Part shown: piece by piece, positions 7,229 to 15,370 of the stretch
How positions within the stretch are numbered: position 1 is the stretch's first letter
Layout: each line of letters starts with the position of its first letter
Source of the DNA: RGIG3009 sp964490085
Lineage (GTDB): Bacteria > Bacillota > Clostridia > Oscillospirales > Acutalibacteraceae
Direction: 5' to 3'
DNA length: 18,831 nt
NCBI GenBank assembly: GCA_964490085.1
Contig: CAZBAO010000022.1
Coordinates: 1 to 18,831 of the forward strand
The notes under the pieces: generated by a model
The model's database searches: none
Told to the model about the DNA's origin: nothing
Seen by the model: the letters and a program-made list of their open reading frames with translations, nothing else
Position numbers and translations under genes: made by a program

Positions 7229-9622
7229 TTATGAACGAAGTGTGCAACCTTTTTCCTCTAACCGGGCAAAAATCTTCTTGAGAACAGGATCAATATCTGC
7301 ATCTGACAATGTTCCTTCGGCAGAACGGAAATACAGGCTGAACGCCACGCTCTTTTTACCGGCGGCGATCTGTGCACCTTGATATACGTCAAACAGCGTG
7401 ACGGTTTCGAGCAACTTGCCGCCTGCTTTGGCGATGGTCTTCTGGATCTCGGCGACCGGTAACGCCTCGTCGCATAACAGCGCAAGATCGCGCTCGACAG
7501 CGGGGAAGCGGGGCAGAGGTTTGTATAGAACGCGCACTTTTTCGATCGCCTCAAACAACGGCTGCAGGCGCAGCTCCGCGACGTACGCGCGGGTGTCAAG
7601 ATCGTATTTGGCGGCCGTATCGGGGTGTACCTCGCCGAACGTGCCGATGACGGTATCACCGACGGTTACCGCCGCTTGACGACCCGGATGCAGATACGGC
7701 TCGTTACTGCGCGCATACTCGGCATCCACACCGAAATTCGCAAGCAGGGTTTCCACAATGCCTTTGAGTGTGAAGAAGTCCTCGTCTTTTCCGTAAAGAC
7801 CAAGTGACAATGCGGGAATTTCCTCCGGTTGCTCGGTCAGCGGGAGAGAGAGGGGGCGGAACAGCTTGCTGACCTCAAAGAAGCGCACCGCTGCATTTTT
7901 GCGGTTGTAGTTGGTGGCAAGCACCGTCAGCATACTGGTGATAAGCTGGGAACGCATCACCGAGTATTCCTCGCCCAAGGGATTGAGCAAGGTGACGGCC
8001 CGGCGTCGCACATCGTCCTCAGGAAGCGAAAGCGTATCTAACGCCTTGCCGCTGATAAACGAATAGGTCGAGATCTCCTGCATGCTCTGCGCGATCAGCA
8101 CTTCTTTCACGAGGTTTGTGTTACGGCGCTCCGGCAGGATCTTACCACGCACGATAGAACCGGTCATGGGGGTGGAAACGATGTGATCGTAGCCGTACAC
8201 ACGCATGACCTCTTCCGCGAGATCGGCGCGTCCTTCAATATCGTCACGGAACGACGGTACCGTACAAGTCAGCACACCGTTTTCCAGTGTAGTCGGGATC
8301 TCTAAACGGTTGAGAATTTCCACCATAGCCGCTTTCGGCACGTCCACACCGAGCAAGGCGTTGATGCTCGCGGCGGTGACCTTCAATAGGCGGGGAGCGG
8401 GAAGCTCTTCGTGACGGTCAAGCACACCGTCAACAATATCGCCGGCATCCAGTTCTTGAATGAGCTGCAACGCGCGGTCCATCGCGTAGCCAACACTGAC
8501 GATATCCACGCCTTTTTCAAAACGGGCAGAGGACTCGGTACGCATACCTAAAGTACGTGCGGTGCGGCGCACGCTGTCGCGGCGGAATTTCGCACATTCA
8601 AACAACAGAGCGGTGGTATCGTCTTTGATCTCGCTGTTGAGACCACCCATGATACCGGCAACGCAGGAAGGCGCTTCGCCGTCCGCGATGACCAGCATAT
8701 CGGGGGTCAGTGTATGCGGCTTGCCGTCCAACGTGGTGATCGACTCACCCTCGGTCGCACAGCGTACGATGATCTCGTTGCCGCGAATATCGCGCAGATC
8801 AAACGCGTGCATCGGCTGACCGGTTTCCAACATAACGAAGTTGGTAATATCCACAATGTTGTTAATGGGGCGCATACCTGCCGTGCGCAGGCAATCCTTC
8901 ATCCAATCGGGAGAAGGCTTGATGCGCAGATTGCGTACGATACGACCCATATACCGCGGGCACAGGTCGTAATCCTTGACCGTGATGTTGATATAGTCGT
9001 TGATATTGCCGCCAACGGTCGTGTATGTCGGCTTGGGCGCACGGAATTCTTGTTTTAATGCCACCGCGATCTCACGCGCAACACCGAGTACGCTTTGGCA
9101 ATCGGGGCGGTTAGCGGTGATCTTAAAGTCAATGACGACATCGTTGAGATGCAGAATCTCGCGCATATCCGTGCCGGCAGGCACGTCTTCGTTAAGTATT
9201 AAAATGCCGTAGACTTCAGCACCGGGATAATCGGCTTCCTTTAAGCACAATTCCTCACCGGAGCACAGCATGCCGTCGGAGGGTAACCCGCGCAGCTTAC
9301 CGCGCTTGATGTGCATGCCGTTCGGCAAATGCGAATCGTGCAGTGCGGCGGGGACGAGCGCACCCTCAAAGACGTTTTGCGCGCCCGTAATGATCTGGAT
9401 CGGCTCAGCGCCTCCCACATCCATCTGACAGATCTGCAGCTTGTCAGCGTCGGGATGCTTTTCCAGCTTCAAAATACGCGCCGCAACAACGTTGGACATC
9501 GTCGCGGACAGATCCTCAATGCTTTCGACTTCAAAGCCGCTGAGGATCATGTTGTCGCGCAGCTCCTCGACGGAAACCGGGATATCCACATAGCGTTTAA
9601 GCCAGTTCAGTGAAATTTTCAT
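7229..9622 (-). CDS. pheT: Phenylalanyl-tRNA synthetase beta subunit
   Basis: Beta subunit of the (alpha-beta)2 PheRS, responsible for tRNA binding, structure and editing of mischarged Tyr-tRNA-Phe. At 797 residues it is full length. Domains visible in order: N-terminal helical part and EMAP-II-like tRNA-binding domain (about 40-150, with LKLEKHPDADKLQICQMDVG), the B3/B4 editing domain (about 210-360), B5 (about 405-475), the catalytic-like core (about 490-690) and the C-terminal ferredoxin-fold anticodon-binding domain (about 705-797, starting at PRFPAVERDLALLCDE). The ribosome site AAGGAGGGAA lies 8 bases before the ATG. It follows pheS after 15 bases. Confidence 0.98.
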   Translation of the reverse strand: MKISLNWLKRYVDIPVSVEELRDNMILSGFEVESIEDLSATMSNVVAARILKLEKHPDADKLQICQMDVGGAEPIQIITGAQNVFEGALVPAALHDSHLPNGMHIKRGKLRGLPSDGMLCSGEELCLKEADYPGAEVYGILILNEDVPAGTDMREILHLNDVVIDFKITANRPDCQSVLGVAREIAVALKQEFRAPKPTYTTVGGNINDYINITVKDYDLCPRYMGRIVRNLRIKPSPDWMKDCLRTAGMRPINNIVDITNFVMLETGQPMHAFDLRDIRGNEIIVRCATEGESITTLDGKPHTLTPDMLVIADGEAPSCVAGIMGGLNSEIKDDTTALLFECAKFRRDSVRRTARTLGMRTESSARFEKGVDIVSVGYAMDRALQLIQELDAGDIVDGVLDRHEELPAPRLLKVTAASINALLGVDVPKAAMVEILNRLEIPTTLENGVLTCTVPSFRDDIEGRADLAEEVMRVYGYDHIVSTPMTGSIVRGKILPERRNTNLVKEVLIAQSMQEISTYSFISGKALDTLSLPEDDVRRRAVTLLNPLGEEYSVMRSQLITSMLTVLATNYNRKNAAVRFFEVSKLFRPLSLPLTEQPEEIPALSLGLYGKDEDFFTLKGIVETLLANFGVDAEYARSNEPYLHPGRQAAVTVGDTVIGTFGEVHPDTAAKYDLDTRAYVAELRLQPLFEAIEKVRVLYKPLPRFPAVERDLALLCDEALPVAEIQKTIAKAGGKLLETVTLFDVYQGAQIAAGKKSVAFSLYFRSAEGTLSDADIDPVLKKIFARLEEKGCTLRS

Positions 9623-9637
9623 AGTTCGGTTCCCTCC

Positions 9638-10657
9638 TTAAAACTGTTCCAAGAACCGCTGATCGTTTTCGAACAGCAGACGGATATCGCTGATCTTATA
9701 GCGAGTGGTGGTCAAACGATCTAAACCGATACCGAACGCAAAGCCGGTATATTCTTCGGGGTCGATACCACAGCCGGCGAGCACGCGCGGGTGCACCATG
9801 CCGGCACCGAGAATTTCGATCCAGCCGGTGCCCTTGCACACACGGCAACCCTTACCGCCGCACTCGGAGCAGGTCACGTCCACTTCAACGCTCGGCTCAG
9901 TGAAGGGGAAGAAGGACGGACGGAATTTCACTTGCGTTTCTGGTCCGTAGATCTCGTGCGCAAACTGTTCCAAAACGCCCTTTAGGTCACACAGTGTGAT
10001 GCCCTTGTCCACGACCAAGCCCTCCACTTGATGAAACACAGGGGAGTGGGTCGCATCTACCTCGTCAGCACGGAATACGCGGCCGGGGCAGATCATACGG
10101 ATGGGCGGCTTACGCTGCTCCATCGTGCGGGCCTGCGCCGCGGAGGTCTGCGTGCGAAGCAACAGATTTTCGGCCAGATAGAAGGTATCCTGCATATCGC
10201 GAGCCGGATGATCTTTGGGCACGTTCAGCGCTTCAAAGCAATAGTGCTCGGTCTCCACTTCGGGACCGTCCACCACATCAAAGCCCATCGACTGAAAAAT
10301 GTCGATCAGGTCATTGAGGACGATATTGAGCGGGTGCAGACCGCCTTCCTTCACCTTGGTGCCCGGCAGGGTCACATCCAGTGTTTCTTCCCTAAGGCGT
10401 TTTTCTTTCAGAAGAGCCGTGATGTTCTGTTCACGCTCCGAAAGCGCCGTTTCGAGTTCGCCGCGCAGTTGATTGATGAGCTGTCCCATTTTCGGACGTT
10501 CCTCGGCAGGCAATGTCCCCATGCCGCGCAACAGCTCGGTCACTTCACCCTTTTTACCCAGTAATCGCACGCGAAACTCCTCAAGCTCCTTGGGCGTTTC
10601 CAGTGTTTCCAGTTCGCCGAGCGCTTTTTCACGCAGGGCTTCCAGTTTTTCTTTCAT
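9638..10657 (-). CDS. pheS: Phenylalanyl-tRNA synthetase alpha subunit
   Basis: Catalytic class II subunit that activates phenylalanine. The 339 residues show the N-terminal coiled coil that contacts tRNA (about 1-90), MGFDVVDGPEVE (about 134-145), motif 2 within GRVFRADEVDATHSPVFHQVEG and motif 3 in AFGIGLDRLTTTRYKISDIR near the C-terminus. A Cys-rich insertion, CSECGGKGCRVCKGTGW, is present; from memory this is a variant seen in many Clostridia and could hold a zinc ion. The ribosome site GGGAGG precedes the ATG at 10657. Expression should be controlled by the T-box leader directly upstream. Confidence 0.98.
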   Translation of the reverse strand: MKEKLEALREKALGELETLETPKELEEFRVRLLGKKGEVTELLRGMGTLPAEERPKMGQLINQLRGELETALSEREQNITALLKEKRLREETLDVTLPGTKVKEGGLHPLNIVLNDLIDIFQSMGFDVVDGPEVETEHYCFEALNVPKDHPARDMQDTFYLAENLLLRTQTSAAQARTMEQRKPPIRMICPGRVFRADEVDATHSPVFHQVEGLVVDKGITLCDLKGVLEQFAHEIYGPETQVKFRPSFFPFTEPSVEVDVTCSECGGKGCRVCKGTGWIEILGAGMVHPRVLAGCGIDPEEYTGFAFGIGLDRLTTTRYKISDIRLLFENDQRFLEQF

Positions 10658-10673
10658 ACAAACCTCCCAAAAT

Positions 10674-10705
10674 AAAAAAACTTCGTCCCGAGATCAGGGA
10701 CGAAG
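10674..10705 (-). terminator. T-box-controlled terminator hairpin
   Basis: On the minus strand the arms CTTCGTCCC and GGGACGAAG (10705-10681, loop TGATCTC) are followed by seven T residues (10680-10674). It sits 8 bases after the T-box motif, in the position of the alternative terminator of a T-box leader. Confidence 0.93.
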
Positions 10706-10931
10706 ACGATCTCCGCGGTACCACCCACATTTCCGACTTTCCATAAAGACGGACACTCAAAAGACCGGTAACGGGGACAACCGTCGGCACCTACCGCCCA
10801 CGAAGGGAATCAGCACCGCCGCTCAGGAGTGAACTTCCGCAGATGCCGATACAGGTCGTTTTCAGCCTGCGACGACCCTCTCTGCTGTGCCGGATGGTCT
10901 GCGTACTTTCTCCGTCTATGCGTTTATTTAA
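10674..10931 (-). ncRNA. T-box leader, phenylalanine-responsive (pheS)
   Basis: A tRNA-sensing riboswitch transcribed toward pheS. The canonical T-box sequence GGGTGGTACCGCGG is at 10726-10713 on the minus strand. Its UGGU bulge would pair with the ACCA end of uncharged tRNA-Phe. The Stem I specifier region reads GAAG-TTC-ACTCCTGAGC, with the UUC (Phe) specifier codon at 10833-10831. The conserved AGAGAG bulge and a GGTCGT...ACGACC arm lie upstream of it. A terminator hairpin with U tract follows the T-box. Uncharged tRNA-Phe should stabilise the antiterminator and switch pheST on when phenylalanine is short. The 5' boundary is inferred from the promoter position. Confidence 0.95.
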
Positions 10932-10938
10932 TAAGGAT

Positions 10939-10966
10939 ATTATACCAGTTTTTTTAAAAAAAGCAA
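10939..10966 (-). promoter_or_regulatory. Promoter of the pheS T-box transcript
   Basis: On the minus strand: TTGCTT (10966-10961), 16-base spacer, TATAAT (10944-10939), with TGG just before the -10 giving a TGn extended -10. It lies directly upstream of Stem I of the T-box. Confidence 0.8.
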
Positions 10967-10976
10967 GGACAAATTG

Positions 10977-11005
10977 TTTACACGAAGGCAAATTTGTGAT
11001 ATACT
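10977..11005 (+). promoter_or_regulatory. Promoter of the minD-like/mgsA-like/hisS/aspS operon
   Basis: TTTACA (10977-10982), 17-base spacer, TATACT (11000-11005) with TGA immediately before it (extended -10). It is back-to-back with the pheS promoter, the two -35 boxes being 10 bases apart. The start codon of the first gene is at 11028. Confidence 0.78.
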
Positions 11006-11027
11006 AACTCAAAATGGGGGTGAAAGT

Positions 11028-11768
11028 ATGATATCAGTTGTTACATCCGGCAAAGGCGGTGCGGGAAAATCGACCGTCTCGGCAGGTCTGGGCTGTGCGT
11101 TGGCACGGCGTGGCCGCCGCGTTCTGCTTGTGGACGGTGATGCCGGATTGCGCAGCTTGGATGTCATGCTGGGGATCGCCGGCACCGCGGTGTACGATAT
11201 AGCGGATGTTCTTGCCGGCTCGTGTCAGCCGGCCGGTGCGATCTATCCCTCGCCGATCTGCCCTGACGTATTCGTGCTGCCGGCTCCGGTTGATCTGGAA
11301 AAGTTAGCGACACCTGAGGACATGGCGCGGCTTTGCCGCGGCTTTTCTCGTTACTATGACGAAGTTATCATTGACTGTCCCGCCGGTATCGGCCGCGGCT
11401 TTGAAACCGCTGTTGCCGGTGCGGATCGCGCCTTTGTCGTTACCACACCCGACATGGTGTGTGCCAGAGACGCGCAGATCATCGCACGGTTGTTGCGTAA
11501 GCGGGGGATACCGGCCAGACTCATCATTAACCGTCTGCGTCCTGATCCGATCCTGCGCGGTAAGATGCCGGACATCGATGAACTTATCGATACCGCTGGC
11601 CTGCAGCTGATCGGCGTATTGCCGGAAGATGAGGAGGTCGCGGTTGCCAATGCATATGGCAAGCCGTTGCCGGTTGAGTCCAATGCCGGAACCTGCTTTG
11701 CAAACATTGCGGGTCGTTACTTGGGGGAGGATATCTTGCTCGCCGATTTCCGGCGCATGCAGACGTAA
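11028..11768 (+). CDS. MinD-like P-loop ATPase (ParA/MinD family)
   Basis: A 246-residue deviant-Walker ATPase. Motifs: KGGAGKST (9-16, Walker A' with signature Lys9), DGDAGLRSLD (36-45, like the DxDxGLRNLD of MinD) and EVIIDCPAGIG (112-122, Walker B). These place it closest to MinD rather than to plasmid ParA. MinD positions the division septum by oscillating or polar membrane binding. Here the protein ends at ADFRRMQT, right after the globular domain, and lacks the C-terminal amphipathic membrane-targeting helix of MinD; no minC or minE is nearby. The role is therefore uncertain. The start at 11028 follows GGGGGTG; an in-frame ATG at 10974 lies upstream of the promoter and was rejected. Confidence 0.85.
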   Translation: MISVVTSGKGGAGKSTVSAGLGCALARRGRRVLLVDGDAGLRSLDVMLGIAGTAVYDIADVLAGSCQPAGAIYPSPICPDVFVLPAPVDLEKLATPEDMARLCRGFSRYYDEVIIDCPAGIGRGFETAVAGADRAFVVTTPDMVCARDAQIIARLLRKRGIPARLIINRLRPDPILRGKMPDIDELIDTAGLQLIGVLPEDEEVAVANAYGKPLPVESNAGTCFANIAGRYLGEDILLADFRRMQT

Positions 11769-11790
11769 TTTGAGAGGGAGAGAGGAACTA

Positions 11791-12201
11791 ATGAACATTG
11801 CGTTGATCGCACACGATGCAAAAAAAGAGTTGATGGTACAGTTTTGTATCGCGTATTGCGGCATTCTTAGCCGTCACAATCTGTGTGCTACCGGTACAAC
11901 GGGCAAAATGGTGTCCGAGGCGACCGGCTTACAGATAACCCGCTATCTGAGTTGTGCTCAGGGTGGGGCGCAGCAGATATCGGCACGCATTTCCTGCGAT
12001 GAGATAGACCTACTCCTGTTTTTCCGTGATCCGATGACGTCTAAAGAGCAGGAAGCCAACGAAAGCGATATGTTCCGCCTGTGTGATATGCGCAATATTC
12101 CCGTTGCGACTAACATTGCCTCCGCCGAGGTGTTGATCCACGGCTTGGAACGCGGCGATCTGGATTGGCGTAATATCGTCAATCCGTCTCACAAAGTTTA
12201 A
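11791..12201 (+). CDS. Methylglyoxal synthase family protein lacking catalytic residues
   Basis: 136 residues, with the family fold clear from ALIAHDAKKELMV (4-16), ATGTTGKMVSEATGL (33-47), QQI-AR (61-66) and NIPVATN near the C-terminus. Methylglyoxal synthase converts dihydroxyacetone phosphate to methylglyoxal plus phosphate. In E. coli the bases Asp71, Asp101 and His98 act in catalysis. Here the GGDQQ motif is GGAQQ (Ala60), and the segment normally read as PHEPDV is EQEANE (86-91), so the His and second Asp positions are Gln87 and Asn90. His8 and Asp9 and the phosphate-binding TGTTG are kept. It may bind a phosphate ligand without turnover, or catalyse something else. It is 22 bases after the MinD-like gene and 20 before hisS. 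The start at 11791 follows GAGAGGAAC. Confidence 0.85.
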   Translation: MNIALIAHDAKKELMVQFCIAYCGILSRHNLCATGTTGKMVSEATGLQITRYLSCAQGGAQQISARISCDEIDLLLFFRDPMTSKEQEANESDMFRLCDMRNIPVATNIASAEVLIHGLERGDLDWRNIVNPSHKV

Positions 12202-12221
12202 GATAAAAGGAACGAGATATC

Positions 12222-13535
12222 ATGTCATTGATTACCAAGGCGATTCGCGGCACGCAGGATATTTTGCCCGCCGATAGTCACGAATGGCAGTACGTGGAGC
12301 GCACCGCTTTGCAGGTCGCGCGTGACCACGGTTACCGCGAGATCCGCACGCCGGTGTTTGAGCACACTGAGCTGTTTCAGCGTTCGGTGGGTGAGACTAC
12401 CGACGTGGTACAAAAGGAAATGTATACGTTTGAGGACAAAGGCGGCCGTTCCATCACTCTCCGTCCGGAGGGTACGGCGGGCGCCATGCGTCTGCTTTTA
12501 GAGCATGGTCTTCACAACGAGGCATTGCCGATCAAAACATCGTATGTGACGTCTTGCTATCGGTACGAAAAGCCACAGGCGGGCCGCTTACGCGAATTCC
12601 ATCAGTTCGGCATCGAATGCTTTGGCACCGCCTCACCGATGGCAGATGCCGAGGTCATCGCCGTGGCGCATAACGTGCTTAAAGCGCTGTCTGTCACCGG
12701 TGTGTCATTGCACATCAATTCCATCGGTTGTCCAACCTGCCGCAAAGCCTACCATGAGGCGCTCAAATCGTATTTTGAGGCGCGTCAGGCCGATCTGTGC
12801 GAAACCTGCCGTGATCGCTTGGGACGTAATCCCATGCGGATATTGGATTGTAAATCACCGGTATGCTCTGCCATTGCCGCGGATGCACCGGTCATTGTGG
12901 ACTATTTGTGTGATGATTGCAACGAGCATTTCCACAAGGTGCAGGATTATCTGACTGCCGCCGGCATCGAGTTTTCGCTTGATCCGCATATTGTACGCGG
13001 ATTGGATTACTACACCCGCACCGTATTTGAGTTTGTGTCCGATGCGCTCGGCACGCAGGCGGTCGTGTGCGGAGGAGGTCGTTATGACGGCTTGTGCGAG
13101 GAGCTTGGTGGCCCGCATCTGCCGTCGCTCGGCTTCGGTATGGGCCTTGAACGCCTGCTGATGGTGTTGCATGCACAGGATGCGCCGATCCCGAAAGAGC
13201 CTACCTGTGATCTGTATCTTGCCTCGATGGGTGAGGCGGCGGCAAAGCGTTGCTTTGCGCTCGCCAATCAGTTGCGTGAGGGCGGTGTAGCGGTGGAATG
13301 TGATACCGTTGGCAGAGGTTTAAAGGCGCAAATGAAATACGCCGATAAACTGCATGCTCTGTATACCATCGTAGTAGGGGATACCGAGCTGGAGACGGGA
13401 AAGGCGAAACTCAAGGACATGACGACCGGTGAGGTTACCGACGTAGAGCTTGACGACGGTCTATACACGGTTTTATACAACAAATCGCTGGATCGGCAGT
13501 TTGCCGATGTGGCACAGCTGTTAGGGGATATGTAA
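12222..13535 (+). CDS. hisS: Histidyl-tRNA synthetase
   Basis: Class II enzyme that charges tRNA-His. The 437 residues contain the N-terminal IRGTQDILP, RPEGTAGAMRLL and YRYEKPQAGRLREFHQFGIE (motif 2 region), the histidine-binding motif RGLDYYTRTVFEF (about 260), motif 3 FGMGLERLL and a C-terminal anticodon-binding domain (about 330-437). A Cys-rich insertion between motif 2 and the histidine motif (CETCRD, DCKSPVCS, LCDDC) could form a zinc site. It is the third gene of its operon and its stop codon abuts the aspS start. No separate T-box was seen. Confidence 0.98.
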   Translation: MSLITKAIRGTQDILPADSHEWQYVERTALQVARDHGYREIRTPVFEHTELFQRSVGETTDVVQKEMYTFEDKGGRSITLRPEGTAGAMRLLLEHGLHNEALPIKTSYVTSCYRYEKPQAGRLREFHQFGIECFGTASPMADAEVIAVAHNVLKALSVTGVSLHINSIGCPTCRKAYHEALKSYFEARQADLCETCRDRLGRNPMRILDCKSPVCSAIAADAPVIVDYLCDDCNEHFHKVQDYLTAAGIEFSLDPHIVRGLDYYTRTVFEFVSDALGTQAVVCGGGRYDGLCEELGGPHLPSLGFGMGLERLLMVLHAQDAPIPKEPTCDLYLASMGEAAAKRCFALANQLREGGVAVECDTVGRGLKAQMKYADKLHALYTIVVGDTELETGKAKLKDMTTGEVTDVELDDGLYTVLYNKSLDRQFADVAQLLGDM

Positions 13536-15317
13536 ATGGAAACCATTAAGGGCATGAAACGCACCCGCTATTGTGGCGAATTCCGTAAAGAACACGCGGG
13601 TGAAACCGCAACGGTGTTCGGTTGGGTACAGCGTCAGCGCGATCTCGGTCAGTTGATTTTTATCGACCTGCGTGATCGTACCGGTATCGTTCAACTTGCA
13701 TTTGATGATAATACGGCGCGAGATGTTTTTGATAAAGCGTTTACCGTGCGCGGTGAATATGTGTTAGCAGCCACCGGAACGGTGCGGGTTCGCTCGTCTA
13801 TCAACAACGAGATCCCCACCGGCGAGGTGGAGATCGCGGTTAGTGAGCTTCGCATCTTAAACAAAGCGGAAACGCCGCCGTTTGAGATCGTAGAGAACTC
13901 CAATACCGCGGAGGCCATGCGCTTGAAATACCGATATTTGGATCTGCGCCGTCCCGATCTGCAACGCAATTTGCTGTTGCGCCATAAGATCGCCAAGGCA
14001 ACGCGGGATTATTTTGATTCACAGGGCTTTGTAGAGCTGGAGACCCCCATTCTGGTGCGCTCCACGCCGGAGGGCGCGCGTGACTTTTTGGTGCCGTCAC
14101 GCGTACACAAGGGTGAGTTTTACGCACTGCCGCAATCTCCGCAGTTGTACAAGCAACTGTCGATGGTCGCCGGTTTTGACCGGTATTTCCAACTTGCCCG
14201 TTGCTTCCGTGACGAGGATCTGCGTGCTGACCGTCAGCCGGAATTTACCCAGATCGATCTGGAAATGTCGTTCGTCGATGTTGAGGACGTTCTGGAGATC
14301 GGCGAAGGCTTTATGAAGCACGTGTTCAAGGAGATCTTAGACGTCGATATCCCGTTACCGTTGCCACGCATGACCTATACCGAGGCAATGAATCGCTTCG
14401 GCTCGGATAAGCCGGATACCCGTTTCGGCATGGAGCTGTGCGATGTCAGCGACATTGTCAAGGATTGCGGATTTGGTGTGTTCACCTCTGCCATCGAGGG
14501 AGGCGGCTCGGTTCGCGGTATCGTTGCTAAGAACGCTGTAAAGAACATCTCCCGCAAGGATATTGATAAGCTTACGGAACACGCCAAAGGAATCGGCGCC
14601 AAGGGTCTTGCATGGGTGCGTTGGACGGAGGACGGCATTTCCTCCTCGTTCGGCAAGTTCCTAACAGAGGATACTATGCAAGCACTGCTTGCAAAGCTAG
14701 ATGCCGAACAGGGTGACGTGGTTTTGCTCGTTGCGGATACCGTGTCCAAATTGGTGCTTACCGTGCTTGGTGCCTTGCGTCTGGAATTGGCAGATAAGCT
14801 GAACGTCAAACGCGAAGGTTTTGATCTGCTTTGGATCATCAACTTCCCGTTCTTTGAGTGGGATCAGGAGCAAAACACATGGGTCGCGATGCACCATCCC
14901 TTTACGTCACCGCTTGATGAGTGTATTCCGTATCTGGATAGCGATCCTGCTCGCGTATTTGCGAAAGCCTATGATCTGGTGCTCAACGGTATCGAGATGG
15001 CGAGCGGTTCTATTCGTATTACCGATCCTGAACTACAAAAACAAATGTTCCGCGCGTTGGGACTCTCGGACGAGGTGTCGTACGCGAAATTCGGCTATTT
15101 GACTGACGCGTTCAAATACGGCGCACCGCCCCACGGCGGCATGGCACTCGGACTTGACCGCTTAGTTATGCAGATGCTGGGTGCTCCCACTTTGCGTGAT
15201 GTGGTCGCCTACCCGAAGGTACAGAACATGACAGAGCTTATGACGCAGTGCCCATCCTCAGTAGACGATGCACAACTTGGTGAACTTGGACTTTCGTTAC
15301 TGCCGACAGAAGAATAA
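13536..15317 (+). CDS. aspS: Aspartyl-tRNA synthetase (bacterial type)
   Basis: Class IIb enzyme of 593 residues, the length of the bacterial type with a GAD insertion domain. An N-terminal OB-fold anticodon domain (about 1-110) is followed by catalytic motif 1 (ETPILVRSTPEGARDFLVPS), motif 2 (ARCFRDEDLRADRQPEFTQIDLEMSF), the GAD insert (about 285-420) and motif 3 (GGMALGLDRLVMQMLG). The start ATG directly follows the hisS stop with no gap, using AGGGGATAT within the end of hisS as the likely ribosome site. Whether it also charges tRNA-Asn cannot be decided from what I can see. It is the last gene of the operon. Confidence 0.98.
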   Translation: METIKGMKRTRYCGEFRKEHAGETATVFGWVQRQRDLGQLIFIDLRDRTGIVQLAFDDNTARDVFDKAFTVRGEYVLAATGTVRVRSSINNEIPTGEVEIAVSELRILNKAETPPFEIVENSNTAEAMRLKYRYLDLRRPDLQRNLLLRHKIAKATRDYFDSQGFVELETPILVRSTPEGARDFLVPSRVHKGEFYALPQSPQLYKQLSMVAGFDRYFQLARCFRDEDLRADRQPEFTQIDLEMSFVDVEDVLEIGEGFMKHVFKEILDVDIPLPLPRMTYTEAMNRFGSDKPDTRFGMELCDVSDIVKDCGFGVFTSAIEGGGSVRGIVAKNAVKNISRKDIDKLTEHAKGIGAKGLAWVRWTEDGISSSFGKFLTEDTMQALLAKLDAEQGDVVLLVADTVSKLVLTVLGALRLELADKLNVKREGFDLLWIINFPFFEWDQEQNTWVAMHHPFTSPLDECIPYLDSDPARVFAKAYDLVLNGIEMASGSIRITDPELQKQMFRALGLSDEVSYAKFGYLTDAFKYGAPPHGGMALGLDRLVMQMLGAPTLRDVVAYPKVQNMTELMTQCPSSVDDAQLGELGLSLLPTEE

Positions 15318-15320
15318 GTG

Positions 15321-15362
15321 AAAAAATCGGATGCAGCAAGAATTTGCTGCATCCGATTTTTT
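15321..15362. terminator. Bidirectional intrinsic terminator after aspS
   Basis: Two 19-base perfect arms (15321-15339 and 15344-15362) containing ATCGGATGCAGCAA and its complement, with loop GAAT. The arms are flanked by A and T runs so that each strand ends in a T tract. It separates aspS from the convergent surface-protein cassette. Confidence 0.95.
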
Positions 15363-15370
15363 TACTTTGT

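Noticed and set aside
10974..11027. Upstream start for the MinD-like gene at 10974
   Set aside because: It falls within the promoter's -35 region, so it would not be in the transcript. The Walker A motif position fits the 11028 start.
11629..11790. Upstream in-frame start for the methylglyoxal-synthase-like gene
   Set aside because: It overlaps the MinD-like gene by 140 bases in another frame. The ATG at 11791 follows a ribosome site and matches the family N-terminus.
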